Positions 1 through 8,082 are shown, counted from the first letter of the stretch. The stretch: 49,964 nt of DNA from Halothiobacillaceae bacterium (GCA_028696185.1 JAQVHL010000015.1:1-49964); one strand, 5' to 3'. A program made the numbers and translations. Notes: generated by a model not told the origin, from the letters alone.

Positions 1-18
1 ACTAACTCTTAAACAGAC

Positions 19-306
19 TCACCGACGCACCTCGCACGCCTGATTAGCACAGATCACTTTCGCGGAGTGAAGAAGGGACATTCTTCTTCTCTTGTAGGAC
101 TCCAAAACCCCCACTCCATTTTCGCAAACTAACTCGTTAAGCCTTGAATATGCCTTGACCTTAACCTCAGATGAGGAGAACAGATGCATACGTGAAACAT
201 ACAAATCTCCAGCCATATATCCCGCATTATAAACAAGGAAAAACACCCCCAAAGAAAACAGAACAGGCACGCCTTTTTGCAACAAAGCCATCAAAGAAAA
301 TCTCAT
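19..306 (-). CDS. small single-pass membrane protein, possible immunity protein
   Basis: I do not recognise this 95-residue protein. Residues 12-32 form one hydrophobic segment (PVLFSLGVFFLVYNAGYMAG); the rest is polar with two cysteines near the C terminus. I chose the ATG at 306 because it overlaps the stop of the preceding gene as ATGA, suggesting translational coupling; a TTG lies upstream at 324. It is the last of three chained genes behind the RHS fragment. Base composition is more AT-rich than in phoH and miaB, as is common for horizontally acquired RHS toxin tips and their partners. An immunity role is inferred only from position, size and the membrane segment. Confidence 0.55.
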   Translation of the reverse strand: MRFSLMALLQKGVPVLFSLGVFFLVYNAGYMAGDLYVSRMHLFSSSEVKVKAYSRLNELVCENGVGVLESYKRRRMSLLHSAKVICANQACEVRR

Positions 307-605
307 TGGGAAAGCCTCTTGCAATCAGAAGAATAAAATGGCACTCCCCCCGCCCAATCAAAAACCGCTTTCCCTTCCATACCAAATCCAATCATCATAT
401 CATTCATTATCATGACATCATCAACCTTTCCAGCAGACAAAAGCCCTTCAGCAACAGACAAATAATCAGCCTCCAAACAATCCATGCGACACATATCGGT
501 AATTATTATTTCCGCCCTATAATCACTTCCCTCATAAAAACCAAAAATCGAAAAAGCAATCACACCAAAAACAAATAAAAGCCAAAAAAATCGCCCATGA
601 AGCAT
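303..605 (-). CDS. small membrane-anchored protein, candidate RHS-tip immunity protein
   Basis: This is a 100-residue protein of unknown family. It has an N-terminal hydrophobic segment at residues 6-24 and then an acidic, probably periplasmic region with three cysteines. The ATG at 605 shares one base with the stop of the RHS fragment (TGATG); a GTG lies one codon earlier at 608. The gene directly follows the RHS variable tip, and genes in that position usually encode the cognate immunity protein. A membrane-anchored product would fit a toxin acting in the envelope or periplasm. There is no sequence similarity I can cite, so function rests on position alone. Confidence 0.55.
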   Translation of the reverse strand: MLHGRFFWLLFVFGVIAFSIFGFYEGSDYRAEIIITDMCRMDCLEADYLSVAEGLLSAGKVDDVMIMNDMMIGFGMEGKAVFDWAGGVPFYSSDCKRLSQ

Positions 606-1633
606 CACACACCACCCCTTAAATATTCACAAGAAACCTTATTACAAGATGGATCCGCAACCTTTCCAGGGCAATGCGTTTGATAGTATTTATTGCACTC
701 AATACACAGAATTTTTCGGCGCAGATTGACCATTAAATTACACGCATTACCAGTCTTCTCAGCCCTCTGCCAACAAGCACTTTCGTCCTCGCACTTATCT
801 GGCATAGCAGGAAACCCACCATTCTTACACTTTATGGTCATATCCATACTCGCAGCCAACCCCAACGGATCAATCACATTAACTGGATTACCACCAACAT
901 ACGCATACGTATTAACCCCCCCATCAAGCCCAATCGGGTCCGATTCAATATACCGCCCCAGAGTCGGATCATAGTCCCGAAAGTAGTTGTAGTGCCTTCC
1001 CGTCTCGCTGTCAAAGTATTGCCCAGGAAAGCGGAGCGCGATCTCCGTGCGGGCGCCGGCCTGGATGTGGCTCTGTCCGAAGGCTTCGCTTTCGGCTTGC
1101 CAGCGGATCTGCCCTTGGCTGTCGGTGGCCAGCGTTGGGGTGCCCAGGGGGGTGGTGTGCAGGTAGTGGTACTGTACGTTGCTGCCGCTGTGTTCGGCCT
1201 GCCACAGGGGGCGGGTGCCCCAGGGGCGGTCGGCTTCCCAGCCGTAGCTGCGCTTGATTTGTCCGCTGTCGTCTATTTCCGCCAGCAGCCCTTCGGCACT
1301 GTAAAGGTACCATGTGGTGCGGGCGATGCCGCTGCGGTAGTCGCTTTTGCGGATCCGTTGCCCTAAGGCGTCGTATTGGTAGCTGGCGAGAAGTTGGCCG
1401 TTTTCTTCGATGCGGGTGAGCCGTTGGCGGGCGTCGTAGTGGTAGCGGCGCTCGTGGCCAGGACGGCTTTCGTGTTTCAGGTGTCCGCTGGCGGTGTAGC
1501 TGTAGGTGGTGCGTTCGTTGCCGTGCCCTTGGGCAAGAAGTTGGTTGCCGGGCCCGTATTCCCACGGGCCCGGTGGGTGCGCGCTGCTCTGGCGGTTGTG
1601 GACGGGGTCGTAGCTGTAGTGCTCTTCGGGCAT
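605..1633 (-). CDS. RHS/YD-repeat protein, C-terminal fragment with cysteine-rich tip
   Basis: The frame encodes YD repeats such as YQYDALGQRIRKSDY, followed by the RHS core: RFPGQYFDSETGRHYNYFRDY, then GRYIESDPIGLDGG, then NPVNVIDPLGLA at about residues 250-260. RHS proteins form a shell around a C-terminal toxin that differs between strains. Here the 82 residues after DPLGLA contain nine cysteines and match no toxin family I know. The open frame continues upstream to 1759 with more YD-repeat sequence, including EYAYDRLDRL, then meets an in-frame stop at 1760-1762 with no good start. It is therefore a 3' remnant of a much larger gene, either an orphan tip module or a pseudogene. Base composition falls in the tip. 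ATG 1633 is only the first methionine. Confidence 0.8.
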   Translation of the reverse strand: MPEEHYSYDPVHNRQSSAHPPGPWEYGPGNQLLAQGHGNERTTYSYTASGHLKHESRPGHERRYHYDARQRLTRIEENGQLLASYQYDALGQRIRKSDYRSGIARTTWYLYSAEGLLAEIDDSGQIKRSYGWEADRPWGTRPLWQAEHSGSNVQYHYLHTTPLGTPTLATDSQGQIRWQAESEAFGQSHIQAGARTEIALRFPGQYFDSETGRHYNYFRDYDPTLGRYIESDPIGLDGGVNTYAYVGGNPVNVIDPLGLAASMDMTIKCKNGGFPAMPDKCEDESACWQRAEKTGNACNLMVNLRRKILCIECNKYYQTHCPGKVADPSCNKVSCEYLRGGV

Positions 1634-1801
1634 CCCCAGGGCTTGGCGTTCGGCGCTGGGCTGGACGTGGATGAGGCGGTCAAGCCGGTCGTACGCGTAT
1701 TCGGTGTGCCCTTCCCGGTGGTCTACCCGAAGCAGGTTCAGTTCTGTTTTTTCAATTGGTTAGACGGCCGGCTTTGCCAGGAGCTTCGATGTATCTGCCG
1801 G

Positions 1802-2779
1802 TTATCCTTTTGACCGTTCTGCCTGCTCGTAGGCGTTGACGATGCGTTTGACCAGCGGGTGGCGGACGACGTCGCGCGCCTGGAAGAAGGTGAAGCTCAC
1901 GCCTTCGACGTCCTGCAGCACTTCGATGGCGTGGCGCAGGCCGGAGGTGACGCCGCGCGGCAGGTCGATCTGGGTGACGTCGCCGGTGACGACAGCGCGT
2001 GAGCCAAAGCCGATGCGGGTGAGGAACATTTTCATCTGTTCGATGGTGGTGTTCTGCGCTTCGTCGAGGATGATGAAGGCTTCGTTGAGGGTGCGCCCGC
2101 GCATGAAGGCGAGGGGGGCGACTTCGATGACGCTGCGTTCGATCAGGCGGGCGACTTTCTCGAAGCCCATCATTTCGTACAGGGCGTCGTACATGGGGCG
2201 CAGGTAGGGGTCGACTTTCTGTGCGAGGTCGCCGGGCAGAAAGCCTAGCCGTTCGCCGGCTTCGACGGCCGGACGCACGAGCACGATGCGTCGCACCTCG
2301 TCGCGGTCGAGGGCGTCCACCGCGCTGGCCACGGCAAGGTAGGTCTTGCCGGTACCGGCAGGCCCGATGCCGAAGGACAGGTCGTGGTCACGGATTTCGG
2401 CGAGGTATTTCACCTGGTTGTGTCCGCGCCCGCGGATGATGCCGCGAGCGGTGCGGATGGCCACTTCGTCGATGGGTGCGGCGGCGCTGTCCTCGGCCAG
2501 CGCCTCCAGGCCGGATTCCTGCAGGTACAGGTTGACGCGCACACCGTCCAGCACTTCGCGGGCGGTGGCGGCGTACAGCTCGCGCAGTACCGAGGCGGCG
2601 GCCTGCGCCACTGCTTCGGGGCCGATCACCTGGAAGCTGAAGCCACGGTTGTTGATCTCCACGCCGAGCCGGCGCTCGATCTGGCGCAGATGCGCTTCCA
2701 GCGGGCCGCAGAGGTTGGCGAGGCGTTCGTTGTCGCCCTCTTCGAAGCTGAAATCGACATGGGACAGCGGCGCGCTCAT
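1802..2779 (-). CDS. phoH: PhoH-like ATPase (YbeZ family)
   Basis: This 325-residue cytoplasmic PhoH-family P-loop ATPase has Walker A GPAGTGKT at 139-146, DEAQ at 239-242 and a TGDVTQ motif near 266. YbeZ proteins are linked to RNA metabolism and ribosome maturation with the endonuclease YbeY. The ATG overlaps the miaB stop as ATGA, so the two genes are cotranscribed and probably coupled. In many proteobacteria the order is miaB-ybeZ-ybeY-ybeX. Here the next sequence is the RHS remnant, only about 40 bp beyond the stop, so ybeY is absent from its usual place. Length and motifs are normal for the family. Confidence 0.95.
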   Translation of the reverse strand: MSAPLSHVDFSFEEGDNERLANLCGPLEAHLRQIERRLGVEINNRGFSFQVIGPEAVAQAAASVLRELYAATAREVLDGVRVNLYLQESGLEALAEDSAAAPIDEVAIRTARGIIRGRGHNQVKYLAEIRDHDLSFGIGPAGTGKTYLAVASAVDALDRDEVRRIVLVRPAVEAGERLGFLPGDLAQKVDPYLRPMYDALYEMMGFEKVARLIERSVIEVAPLAFMRGRTLNEAFIILDEAQNTTIEQMKMFLTRIGFGSRAVVTGDVTQIDLPRGVTSGLRHAIEVLQDVEGVSFTFFQARDVVRHPLVKRIVNAYEQAERSKG

Positions 2780-4194
2780 GCGCTCACCTCACCTGCGATG
2801 AGCCCGCGCGCGGCGGCGCGCTCACGATCGATGGCGGCAATGCCGACGAATTCGCCACGCAGGGAGTTGGGCAGCACGTCGGTAACGCGCACGTTGACGA
2901 ACAGGCCGGTTAGTTCCGGACGGGCGACGAAGTTGACGGTGCGGTTGTTTTCGGTGCGTCCGGCCATCTCGCGCGGGTCTTTCTTCGATGCCCCTTCGAC
3001 CAGAATGGTCTGCACGCTGCCACGCATGGCTTCGCTGATGGCGCGCGCCTGGGTGTTGATCAGTGCCTGCAGGGCCTGCAGGCGCTCTTTTTTGAGCGCT
3101 TCGGGGGTGCTGTCTTCCAGGTTGGCCGCCGGGGTGCCGGGGCGCGCGCTGTAGATGAAGCTGAAGGACTGGTCGAAGCCGATGTCGCGGATGAGCTTCA
3201 TCGTCGCTTCGAAGTCGGCATCGCTCTCGCCGGGGAATCCGACGATGAAATCCGAGGAGATGCTGATGTCCGGGCGGGCCTCGCGCAGGCGGCGGATTTT
3301 GGATTTGTATTCGATTGCGGTGTGACCGCGCTTCATGGCGGCAAGAATGCGGTCGGCGCCGGACTGTACCGGCAGGTGCAGGAAGCTGACCAGTTGCGGA
3401 ACTTCGCGGTAGGCTTCGATCAGGCTGTCGCTGAATTCAACCGGGTGCGAGGTGGTGAAGCGGATGCGGTCGATGCCTTCGATGGCGGCAACGAAGTGGA
3501 TGAGCAGCGCCAGATCCGCCACCTGTCCGTCGTGCATAGCGCCGCGATAGGCGTTGACGTTCTGCCCCAGGAGGTTCACTTCGCGCACACCCTGCGCCGC
3601 AAGCTGGGCAACTTCGGCGATCACGTCGTCGAAGGGGCGTGAGACTTCCTCGCCACGGGTGTAGGGCACGACGCAGAAGGTGCAGTACTTGGAGCAGCCT
3701 TCCATGATGGAGACGAACGCGGTCGGCCCTTCGGCACGCGGCTCGGGCAGGCAGTCGAATTTCTCGATTTCCGGGAAGGAGATGTCCACCACCGGGGTGC
3801 GCGCCTGGCGTACCGTGCGCACCATCTGCGGCAGACGGTGCAGGGTTTGCGGGCCGAACACCATGTCCACATACGGCGCGCGGGTGCGCAGGGCCTCGCC
3901 TTCCTGACTCGCGACACAGCCGCCCACGCCGATGACGAGATTGGGGTTCTTCGCCTTGAGCGTCTTCCACTGCCCGAGCTGGGAGAAGACCTTTTCCTGC
4001 GCCTTTTCGCGGATGGAGCAGGTGTTGAGCAGGATGACATCGGCATCCTCGGGCGAATCGGTCAGGTGCATGCCCTCGCTCACACCGAGCACATCGGCCA
4101 TCTTGGAGGAGTCGTATTCGTTCATCTGACAGCCCCAGGTCTTGATGTAGAGCTTCAGGGGGCGGGCGGAGGTGTCTTCGGAAGGGCGATTCAT
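2776..4194 (-). CDS. miaB: tRNA-2-methylthio-N6-isopentenyladenosine-37 methylthiotransferase MiaB
   Basis: MiaB is a radical-SAM enzyme that adds a methylthio group to N6-isopentenyladenosine at tRNA position 37. The 472-residue length is close to E. coli MiaB. The N-terminal UPF0004 domain carries the three cluster cysteines C22 (KTWGCQMN), C59 (NTCSIREKA) and C93 (GGCVASQ). The radical-SAM motif [10 protein letters not shown] gives C167, C171 and C174. A C-terminal TRAM domain follows. I chose ATG 4194 (MNRPSED) because the family begins close to the [10 protein letters not shown] block; the frame stays open upstream to 4323 but that part is unconserved and runs into the inverted-repeat element. 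It overlaps phoH by four bases. Confidence 0.96.
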   Translation of the reverse strand: MNRPSEDTSARPLKLYIKTWGCQMNEYDSSKMADVLGVSEGMHLTDSPEDADVILLNTCSIREKAQEKVFSQLGQWKTLKAKNPNLVIGVGGCVASQEGEALRTRAPYVDMVFGPQTLHRLPQMVRTVRQARTPVVDISFPEIEKFDCLPEPRAEGPTAFVSIMEGCSKYCTFCVVPYTRGEEVSRPFDDVIAEVAQLAAQGVREVNLLGQNVNAYRGAMHDGQVADLALLIHFVAAIEGIDRIRFTTSHPVEFSDSLIEAYREVPQLVSFLHLPVQSGADRILAAMKRGHTAIEYKSKIRRLREARPDISISSDFIVGFPGESDADFEATMKLIRDIGFDQSFSFIYSARPGTPAANLEDSTPEALKKERLQALQALINTQARAISEAMRGSVQTILVEGASKKDPREMAGRTENNRTVNFVARPELTGLFVNVRVTDVLPNSLRGEFVGIAAIDRERAAARGLIAGEVSA

Positions 4195-4237
4195 GTCGGT
4201 TATACAGTCGCTTGGAGTGAAGCGCGGAAGTCTAGCA

Positions 4238-4366
4238 GCCTGTCGGAGTTTAAGGAAATCGCCTGCAAATCCGTCTGGGAGGTGCCTATTTCGCCGCTTT
4301 TCTGGGCACATAGAGCCCGCCATTGCCCAGTCCGGTTTTCGCTTCGACGCCTAAAGTCCGACAGGC
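4238..4366. repeat. 129-bp element with terminal inverted repeats (MITE-like)
   Basis: The ends form an inverted repeat of about 17-18 bp: the left end begins gcctgtcggagtttaagg and the right end, reverse-complemented, begins gcctgtcggactttagg, with one substitution and a one-base indel. The interior has no gene. Size, terminal repeats and a position just upstream of miaB fit a miniature inverted-repeat element mobilised in trans. I see no clear target-site duplication and no second copy in this window, so mobility is inferred. Confidence 0.5.
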
Positions 4367-4383
4367 GACGAGCACATGCCCAG

Positions 4384-4409
4384 TAAAAAGGGCGGGGAAC
4401 CCCCGCCCT
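4384..4409 (-). terminator. Rho-independent terminator of the comEA-like gene
   Basis: Read on the minus strand, the stem agggcgggg pairs with ccccgccct around a short loop and is followed by a run of Ts (the a-tract at 4384-4389). A second G/C-run hairpin, closed by gtttcaa/ttgaaac at 4418-4452, lies between it and the stop codon of the upstream gene. Confidence 0.75.
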
Positions 4410-4452
4410 CCTCCTGTGTTTCAAGGGGGGGAGCCCCCCCCCGCGTTGAAAC

Positions 4453-4758
4453 TTACTTCGCCTTGCCCGCCGGTGCAGCCGGTGCTGCCGGTGCGGCGGG
4501 CTTGCTGACGGTCAGTTGATCGCGCAGCCCTTCCAGGCTCTTATCACCGATCCCCGGCACCTTGACCAGATCGTCCAGCGACTGGAACGGACCATGCTCC
4601 TGACGGTACTTGACAATGGCTTCCGCTTTTTTCGGCCCAATGCCCTTGACCTGCTCCAAGGCCACTGCGTCGGCGGTGTTGACATCGACCGGCGCCGCCC
4701 AGGCCAGCATCGGCGCCAGTACAGCCGCCAGCATGAATCCCTTGATTTTCCCTTTCAT
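4453..4758 (-). CDS. ComEA-like helix-hairpin-helix DNA-binding protein
   Basis: This 101-residue exported protein has an N-terminal signal peptide (MKGKIKGFMLAAVLAPMLAWA) and a mature region starting APVDVNTADAVALEQVKGIG. It carries two helix-hairpin-helix motifs, VKGIGPKKAEAIVKYR and VPGIGDKSLEGL, as in ComEA/YbaV proteins that bind double-stranded DNA non-specifically. The tail is a low-complexity Ala/Pro stretch (PAAPAAPAAPAGKAK). ATG 4758 was chosen over an upstream ATG at 4803 because of the AAGGAG ribosome-binding site just before it and the clean signal peptide. It may take part in DNA uptake, but no competence gene is adjacent. It is a single-gene unit with its own terminator. Confidence 0.88.
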   Translation of the reverse strand: MKGKIKGFMLAAVLAPMLAWAAPVDVNTADAVALEQVKGIGPKKAEAIVKYRQEHGPFQSLDDLVKVPGIGDKSLEGLRDQLTVSKPAAPAAPAAPAGKAK

Positions 4759-4893
4759 GAAAAGCTCCTTCGTAAATAATACATTCCAATGTCGGGCAGG
4801 CATCCCCGCCCACCCGACATTCAGCTCTTAGCTCATTTCTGGAAAAATACAAGGGCCGGCAGCAAGATACCTGCAAGGGGAGCGCCCTGTGCC

Positions 4894-5910
4894 CTACTGC
4901 GGCAGGCGATATACGAAGTCACGCCGCTTGCGCTCGGCGTCCATCAACACGGACACGGCGGGGCTCCCCCCCGGTGCGGAGAGGGCAATATCCAGTGGGC
5001 GCCGACTGAGGTCATCGGTCGCCAGGACATCCGCCCCGGCAGCCAGCAGGGTTCGCGCGGCCTGCGCGTCGCCGGCACGGGCGGCGTACATCAGTGCCGT
5101 CAGACCATTGCGGTCACGCGCATCGACCGGTACACCCACGGCGATCAACTGTTCAAGAATGGCCTGTCCATTGCGCCGCTTCTGCGCGGCATGCATCAGG
5201 AGCGTAACCGCCGATTCATCGGGGCGCAGCAGCTTGGCCTTCGGCCCGGCGTCGAGCAGCGCCTTCACCACGGCCGGGCGACCGTGTTCGATAGCCAGCC
5301 ACAAGGGGTGCGATTCACCCGCTGGCGTGTCGGCGAGTGTCGGCACGCCGCGTTGAATGAGGTCGATAGCCTGCGTGTCGCGTCCCTCACGTATGGCCCG
5401 GCGCAGGCTGGCCTTGTCTGGTGCGGGGGGCGTCATGGCCTGCGCCAGGGGCTCTTCCTTGTCCACCGCGCGGCAATCGCCCAAGGGGTTGCGTCGGGTT
5501 ACGCCCGCATCAACGCCAATGATCTGGCAATCCCAACCGGGAATCGGACCGTACGCGCCTTCGGCCAGCACCCGTGGGCTCAACACCAGGCGCCCCTCCG
5601 GCCCCAGGTCGGCAGGCAGACGTACGCGCAGTATGCCACCCGGCGCAAGCTCGATGGCCTGCAGTGGCGGTAACGGACGCAGGTAAGCCTCCCCGAGCTC
5701 GACCAGGGAATGGGGAAAGCGCCCGTGCTCGGCATGGAACTGACTCAGGCGCTGACGCAATTCCCCCGTCGCGGAGAGCACTTCTGCAAGACGCGCCGCT
5801 GCCGCGTACTGGCCGACATGACGTTCCACGAACCACACGCTCGCGCCAAAATTCAGCGCCCACAGCGCGAACAAGCCCAGCAACGCGAAAAGCAGCGCCT
5901 TCATCCACAT
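4894..5910 (-). CDS. membrane-anchored protein with pilin-like region and ankyrin repeats
   Basis: This 338-residue protein combines parts rarely seen together. Residues 4-26 are a transmembrane segment. Residues 40-135 resemble the globular part of type IV pilins: FHAEHGRFPHSLVELG, then GRLVLSPRV, then a GWDC ending with a further cysteine at 146. Residues 165-325 are ankyrin-type repeats, e.g. NGLTALMYAARAGDAQAARTLLAAGADV. The pilin-type prepilin cleavage motif is not evident, so it is probably not an assembled pilin. The DUF4124 gene lies 11 bp upstream in the same direction, so they probably form one operon. Ankyrin repeats suggest protein-protein contact in the periplasm, assuming N-in topology. 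The specific role is unknown. Confidence 0.7.
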   Translation of the reverse strand: MWMKALLFALLGLFALWALNFGASVWFVERHVGQYAAAARLAEVLSATGELRQRLSQFHAEHGRFPHSLVELGEAYLRPLPPLQAIELAPGGILRVRLPADLGPEGRLVLSPRVLAEGAYGPIPGWDCQIIGVDAGVTRRNPLGDCRAVDKEEPLAQAMTPPAPDKASLRRAIREGRDTQAIDLIQRGVPTLADTPAGESHPLWLAIEHGRPAVVKALLDAGPKAKLLRPDESAVTLLMHAAQKRRNGQAILEQLIAVGVPVDARDRNGLTALMYAARAGDAQAARTLLAAGADVLATDDLSRRPLDIALSAPGGSPAVSVLMDAERKRRDFVYRLPQ

Positions 5911-5921
5911 CCTGATCTACC

Positions 5922-6626
5922 TCAACGCACCATCTCGTATTCCTGCTCCACACTGCGGAACTCGCTTCTAAGCTTGCGCAGCTCGCGCTCGTAGGGCTCG
6001 TTGCAGCGCTGACGGGCCCGGTAGGCGTCATCCACCATCACCACGCCGGTACGCTCGTCCTTACCGCAATCGCGCAGGCGACGCTGCTCCAGGTCGTCGA
6101 TGGCGGCCTTGAGCGTCGCATGCCGCTTGCCGATGGCCTCCTTGTCGTCCTTGAGCTCGTTCATGCGGCCTTCGGCCCAGTCGATCTTGCAACGCAGCAC
6201 GGCGATGCGCTCATCGTAGCGGCGAAGCTCCTCCACACCACTGCGCCGCGACTCGCGCATACGCTTGAGAAACGCCAGGCGGTCTTTCTCCACCCGCTCG
6301 ATGGACAGGTGCCAACCGTCAATATTGCTGGACAGCGAGGAAATCTCGTACGCCGCCGAACGCTCGTTGCGCCGCGACTCGCGCATCACCGGCAGACGCT
6401 CTTCCCCGCAGTACCACTCCTTGCCGCGCAGGCGCGGGCGCACAGCGCTCGTCACGTTCTCGACCTGCTCCACCGGCTGGTTCGCAGCGGCCGGTGGCAT
6501 CTGTCCGAAATGCACGCGCCCGTTCTCGTCCACCCATTTATAGACATCCGCCGCGCCGGCCATGCCCGCCAGGCCGGTCAGCACAACAGCAAAACAAACT
6601 CCAAGGACCCGTCCCATACGCTTCAT
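5922..6626 (-). CDS. DUF4124 domain-containing secreted protein with coiled coil
   Basis: The 234-residue product begins with a signal peptide (about residues 1-25, ending MAGAADV). A DUF4124 motif follows: VYKWVDENGRVHFGQMPP. From about residue 95 onward the sequence is highly charged with Arg/Glu/Lys heptad-like spacing, suggesting a long coiled coil. It contains several cysteines (WYCGEERLP, LRCKIDW, LRDCGKDE). DUF4124 proteins are common periplasmic proteins of proteobacteria without an agreed function. The ankyrin/pilin-like gene begins 11 bp downstream, implying cotranscription. Confidence 0.8.
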   Translation of the reverse strand: MKRMGRVLGVCFAVVLTGLAGMAGAADVYKWVDENGRVHFGQMPPAAANQPVEQVENVTSAVRPRLRGKEWYCGEERLPVMRESRRNERSAAYEISSLSSNIDGWHLSIERVEKDRLAFLKRMRESRRSGVEELRRYDERIAVLRCKIDWAEGRMNELKDDKEAIGKRHATLKAAIDDLEQRRLRDCGKDERTGVVMVDDAYRARQRCNEPYERELRKLRSEFRSVEQEYEMVR

Positions 6627-6739
6627 CGCTGCCCCGCCCCTTCAAAATCAGCACTGCCCTGCATCATACCCAATCCTGTCTGCCGCCCCTCATCCCAGCG
6701 CACGACGATCGACCTCTGAAAAAAAATTCACAACAGGTG

Positions 6740-6766
6740 TTGACAGCCTCCCACTCCCCCTATAAC
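6740..6766 (+). promoter_or_regulatory. sigma70-type promoter of the tRNA cluster
   Basis: A perfect -35 box TTGACA (6740-6745) is followed after 15 bp by TATAAC (6761-6766), about 40 bp before the first tRNA. A GC-rich stretch (gcgccc) follows the -10 box, as is typical of stringently controlled stable-RNA promoters. Confidence 0.7.
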
Positions 6767-6807
6767 ATTCGCGCCCACTTCACGACGACACAGCGTGAAG
6801 CGAAAGT

Positions 6808-6883
6808 TCCCTGATAGCTCAGTCGGTAGAGCAAATGACTGTTAATCATTGGGTCGCTGGTTCGAGTCCAGCTCAGGGAGCCA
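6808..6883 (+). tRNA. tRNA-Asn (GTT)
   Basis: 76 nt including an encoded CCA. Acceptor arms tccctga/tcaggga pair. The anticodon loop reads ctgttaa with GTT at 6841-6843, and the T arm contains ggttcgagtcc. It is the first gene of a four-tRNA cluster read from the promoter at 6740. Confidence 0.97.
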
Positions 6884-6889
6884 ATTATT

Positions 6890-6966
6890 GCGCCCGTAGC
6901 TCAGTTGGATAGAGTACCTGGCTACGAACCAGGTGGTCGGAGGTTCGAATCCTTCCGGGCGCGCCA
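6890..6966 (+). tRNA. tRNA-Arg (ACG)
   Basis: 77 nt including an encoded CCA. The acceptor stem is gcgcccg/cgggcgc. The anticodon ACG is at 6924-6926 in the loop ctacgaa; its first base is normally converted to inosine by TadA. It starts six bases after the tRNA-Asn. Confidence 0.97.
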
Positions 6967-6974
6967 TATTCTAG

Positions 6975-7050
6975 GTCCCCATCGTCTAGAGGCCTAGGAC
7001 ACCGCCCTTTCACGGCGGTAACCGGGGTTCGAATCCCCGTGGGGACGCCA
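6975..7050 (+). tRNA. tRNA-Glu (TTC), copy 1
   Basis: 76 nt with encoded CCA; acceptor gtcccca/tggggac. The anticodon TTC is at 7009-7011. Identical to the second copy at 7123-7198. Confidence 0.97.
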
Positions 7051-7058
7051 TATACAAG

Positions 7059-7081
7059 ATCCGGCAATGACCGGATTTTTG
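7059..7081 (+). terminator. hairpin with T-run after tRNA-Glu copy 1
   Basis: atccgg/ccggat stem around a 6-base loop, followed directly by five Ts. It lies between the two tRNA-Glu genes, so either the second copy depends on read-through or this hairpin attenuates or helps processing. Confidence 0.65.
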
Positions 7082-7082
7082 A

Positions 7083-7106
7083 TGGGGGCTACGGCCCCCA
7101 CTTTTT
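7083..7106 (+). terminator. second hairpin with T-run between the tRNA-Glu genes
   Basis: tgggggc/gccccca stem with a 4-base loop and the tail ctttttg. Two consecutive terminator-like hairpins separate the duplicated tRNAs. Confidence 0.6.
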
Positions 7107-7122
7107 GCAGTGTACTTTCGAC

Positions 7123-7198
7123 GTCCCCATCGTCTAGAGGCCTAGGACACCGCCCTTTCACGGCGGTAACCGGGGTTCGAATCCCCGTGGGGACGCCA
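7123..7198 (+). tRNA. tRNA-Glu (TTC), copy 2
   Basis: Identical over all 76 nt to the tRNA-Glu at 6975-7050, pointing to a recent tandem duplication or gene conversion. It is preceded by two terminator-like hairpins; I do not see a strong separate promoter. Confidence 0.97.
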
Positions 7199-7206
7199 CT
7201 CTTCTC

Positions 7207-7243
7207 AAGCCCTGATGCTCCACTGCGGGATCGGGGCTTTTCT
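7207..7243 (+). terminator. terminator ending the tRNA cluster
   Basis: Stem aagccctgat/atcggggctt with a loop of about 14 bases, followed by a T-rich tail (cttttct). It directly follows the last tRNA-Glu. Confidence 0.65.
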
Positions 7244-7442
7244 TTGCCCAGAAAACGCCACACCGGGGGTTTTCCGTACGGATTCGCGGCTAACGCCCGC
7301 GCCTACAGGGCTATTCCTGGGCGAAACGGCCTACCGCTGCAATCCTGCTTTTTGCAGGAGGGGCGTTAGGGCGTTTACAAAGCGAAGGTTTTTTGGACGA
7401 GAGTGGGCGAAAGAAACCCCCTTGGGACCGCCTGAACCGCCT

Positions 7443-7888
7443 GCTTGCGTTGGCGCCTGTTTGAAGAGGCAACCCTCAAGGCAGGCGAAAAAGGGCTTCA
7501 ACGGTTATTGAAAGCGGCTTTAACCGGCTGTTGAACGACTTGATCTTTGGCAAGCGGACAGGCTGAAAAATCAAGGATGTGTTTTTTTTAGAAACCGCTC
7601 AGGACAGGCTTGCGCACTGTTTCGCCCGCCTCAAGCGGCGCACTTCGAACGACTTGAATCGCGCGCGGGCGAGCCCTGGCCGGGGCCGCTCCGACCGGGC
7701 CGTCCCGAATTCGAGCGCCGTACCCATCAGGGCTTGGGGCATGGATGCCCCAAGGGTGCGAGAACAGGATGCACAACATCCTGTTGTGGCGGGACTGAAA
7801 GGACCCTCCATGGCCCTTTCACCCGGTCTCCGCAACCCCGTCCATGGCGCCTCCAAGGGGGAGCTGGGAATCCTTCGTCCGGCGCTGA
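7443..7888 (+). repeat. dispersed hairpin repeat, copy R1
   Basis: Starts at gcttgcgttggcgcctgttt and aligns almost throughout with the copy at 8121-8496. Compared with that copy it has an extra segment of about 47 bp near 7561-7608. It contains the block gggactgaaaggaccctccatggccctttcaccc, a palindromic gaaagg/cctttc hairpin, and ends near ggcgcctccaaggggg. The final part (to 7888) matches the inverted copy at 27.1 kb. Confidence 0.7.
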
Positions 7889-7918
7889 ATTGTTGGACAA
7901 GCGTGGGTGTAGGAAGGG

Positions 7919-8050
7919 CCCCCTTGGGACCGCCGTGGACTGACCTGTGGAAGCCGGGTAAATGGGCCAGGGAGGGCCCATTTAGTCCCAGCGCGACAGG
8001 ACGTCGCGTTGGGACGGCCCGGCTGGAGCAGGTCAGGCCAGGGCTTGCCC
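7919..8050 (-). repeat. dispersed hairpin repeat, diverged inverted copy R3
   Basis: Read on the minus strand it follows the order of R1: gggcaagccctggcc, then ccgggccgtccc, the gcgggact-like block, aaatgggccctccctggcccattt in place of the R1 hairpin, and acccgg leading to cccaaggggg. The compensating changes in the hairpin (aaatgggcc/ggcccattt instead of gaaagg/cctttc) suggest that the stem is conserved. Confidence 0.5.
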
Positions 8051-8082
8051 GAAGGGCGGTCCCGTGGGGGTGTGTTCTTTGG

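Noticed and set aside
4195-4323. Longer N terminus for MiaB from 4323
   Set aside because: The added 43 residues come mostly from the inverted-repeat element and are absent from the family.
6808-7198. Genomic island integrated at the tRNA cluster
   Set aside because: All four tRNAs are complete, and no integrase or partial tRNA duplicate is seen in the adjoining repeat region.
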